6,134 bases of DNA, taken from the NCBI GenBank assembly GCA_905236315.1, contig CAJOPO010000426.1, positions 1 to 6,134 of the forward strand, written 5' to 3'. Below, in pieces: positions 6,128 to 6,134 of the stretch. Each line of letters begins with the position of its first letter. The stretch's first letter is position 1. A model generated the notes under the pieces. It had not been told where the DNA came from. It saw only the letters and a program-made list of their open reading frames with translations, and made no database searches. This DNA is from an uncultured Treponema sp. Lineage in GTDB: Bacteria; Spirochaetota; Spirochaetia; Treponematales; Treponemataceae. Position numbers and translations under genes: made by a program.

Positions 6128-6134
6128 AGGAACC

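Overview
The window is AT-rich, densely coded bacterial DNA. It most resembles a treponeme (spirochaete), probably a host-associated one. The evidence is indirect: the base composition, an Lnt-type lipoprotein acyltransferase, a biotin ECF transporter, a spirochaete-like galactokinase-family protein, and a GH51 arabinofuranosidase that points to use of plant polysaccharide. No rRNA or other marker gene is present, so the genus is inferred from general resemblance only.

Layout: (1) 2-712 (+) is the 3' part of a GH51 alpha-L-arabinofuranosidase whose start lies outside the window. (2) 713-890 is a convergent intergenic gap. It holds a bidirectional intrinsic terminator and a possible 42-codon minus-strand small ORF with a near-perfect Shine-Dalgarno sequence. 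(3) 891-4792 (-) is a tight four-gene operon read right to left: lnt-like acyltransferase, bioY, ATPase (bioM/ecfA), T-component (bioN/ecfT). Every junction overlaps by 4-11 nt. (4) 4793-4865 is a 73-bp divergent promoter region. (5) 4866-6041 (+) is an intact galactokinase-family gene in which the expected catalytic and sugar-binding aspartates are replaced. (6) 6042-6134 holds two strong inverted repeats.

Working together: bioY, bioM and bioN form a complete group-I ECF biotin importer (S-component, one ATPase, T-component) and would supply biotin to a scavenging cell. The upstream Lnt-type protein would finish lipoprotein maturation in the inner membrane. Its translational coupling to bioY suggests co-regulation, but a biochemical link is unproven. 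The galactokinase-like gene is transcribed away from this operon, from a promoter that seems to overlap the operon promoter.

The observations most worth following are the galactokinase with a rewritten active site, the face-to-face overlapping promoters with a possibly leaderless lnt, and the small ORF and hairpin elements at gene ends. Nothing in the window is a clear mobile element, CRISPR array, RNA gene or known defence system.
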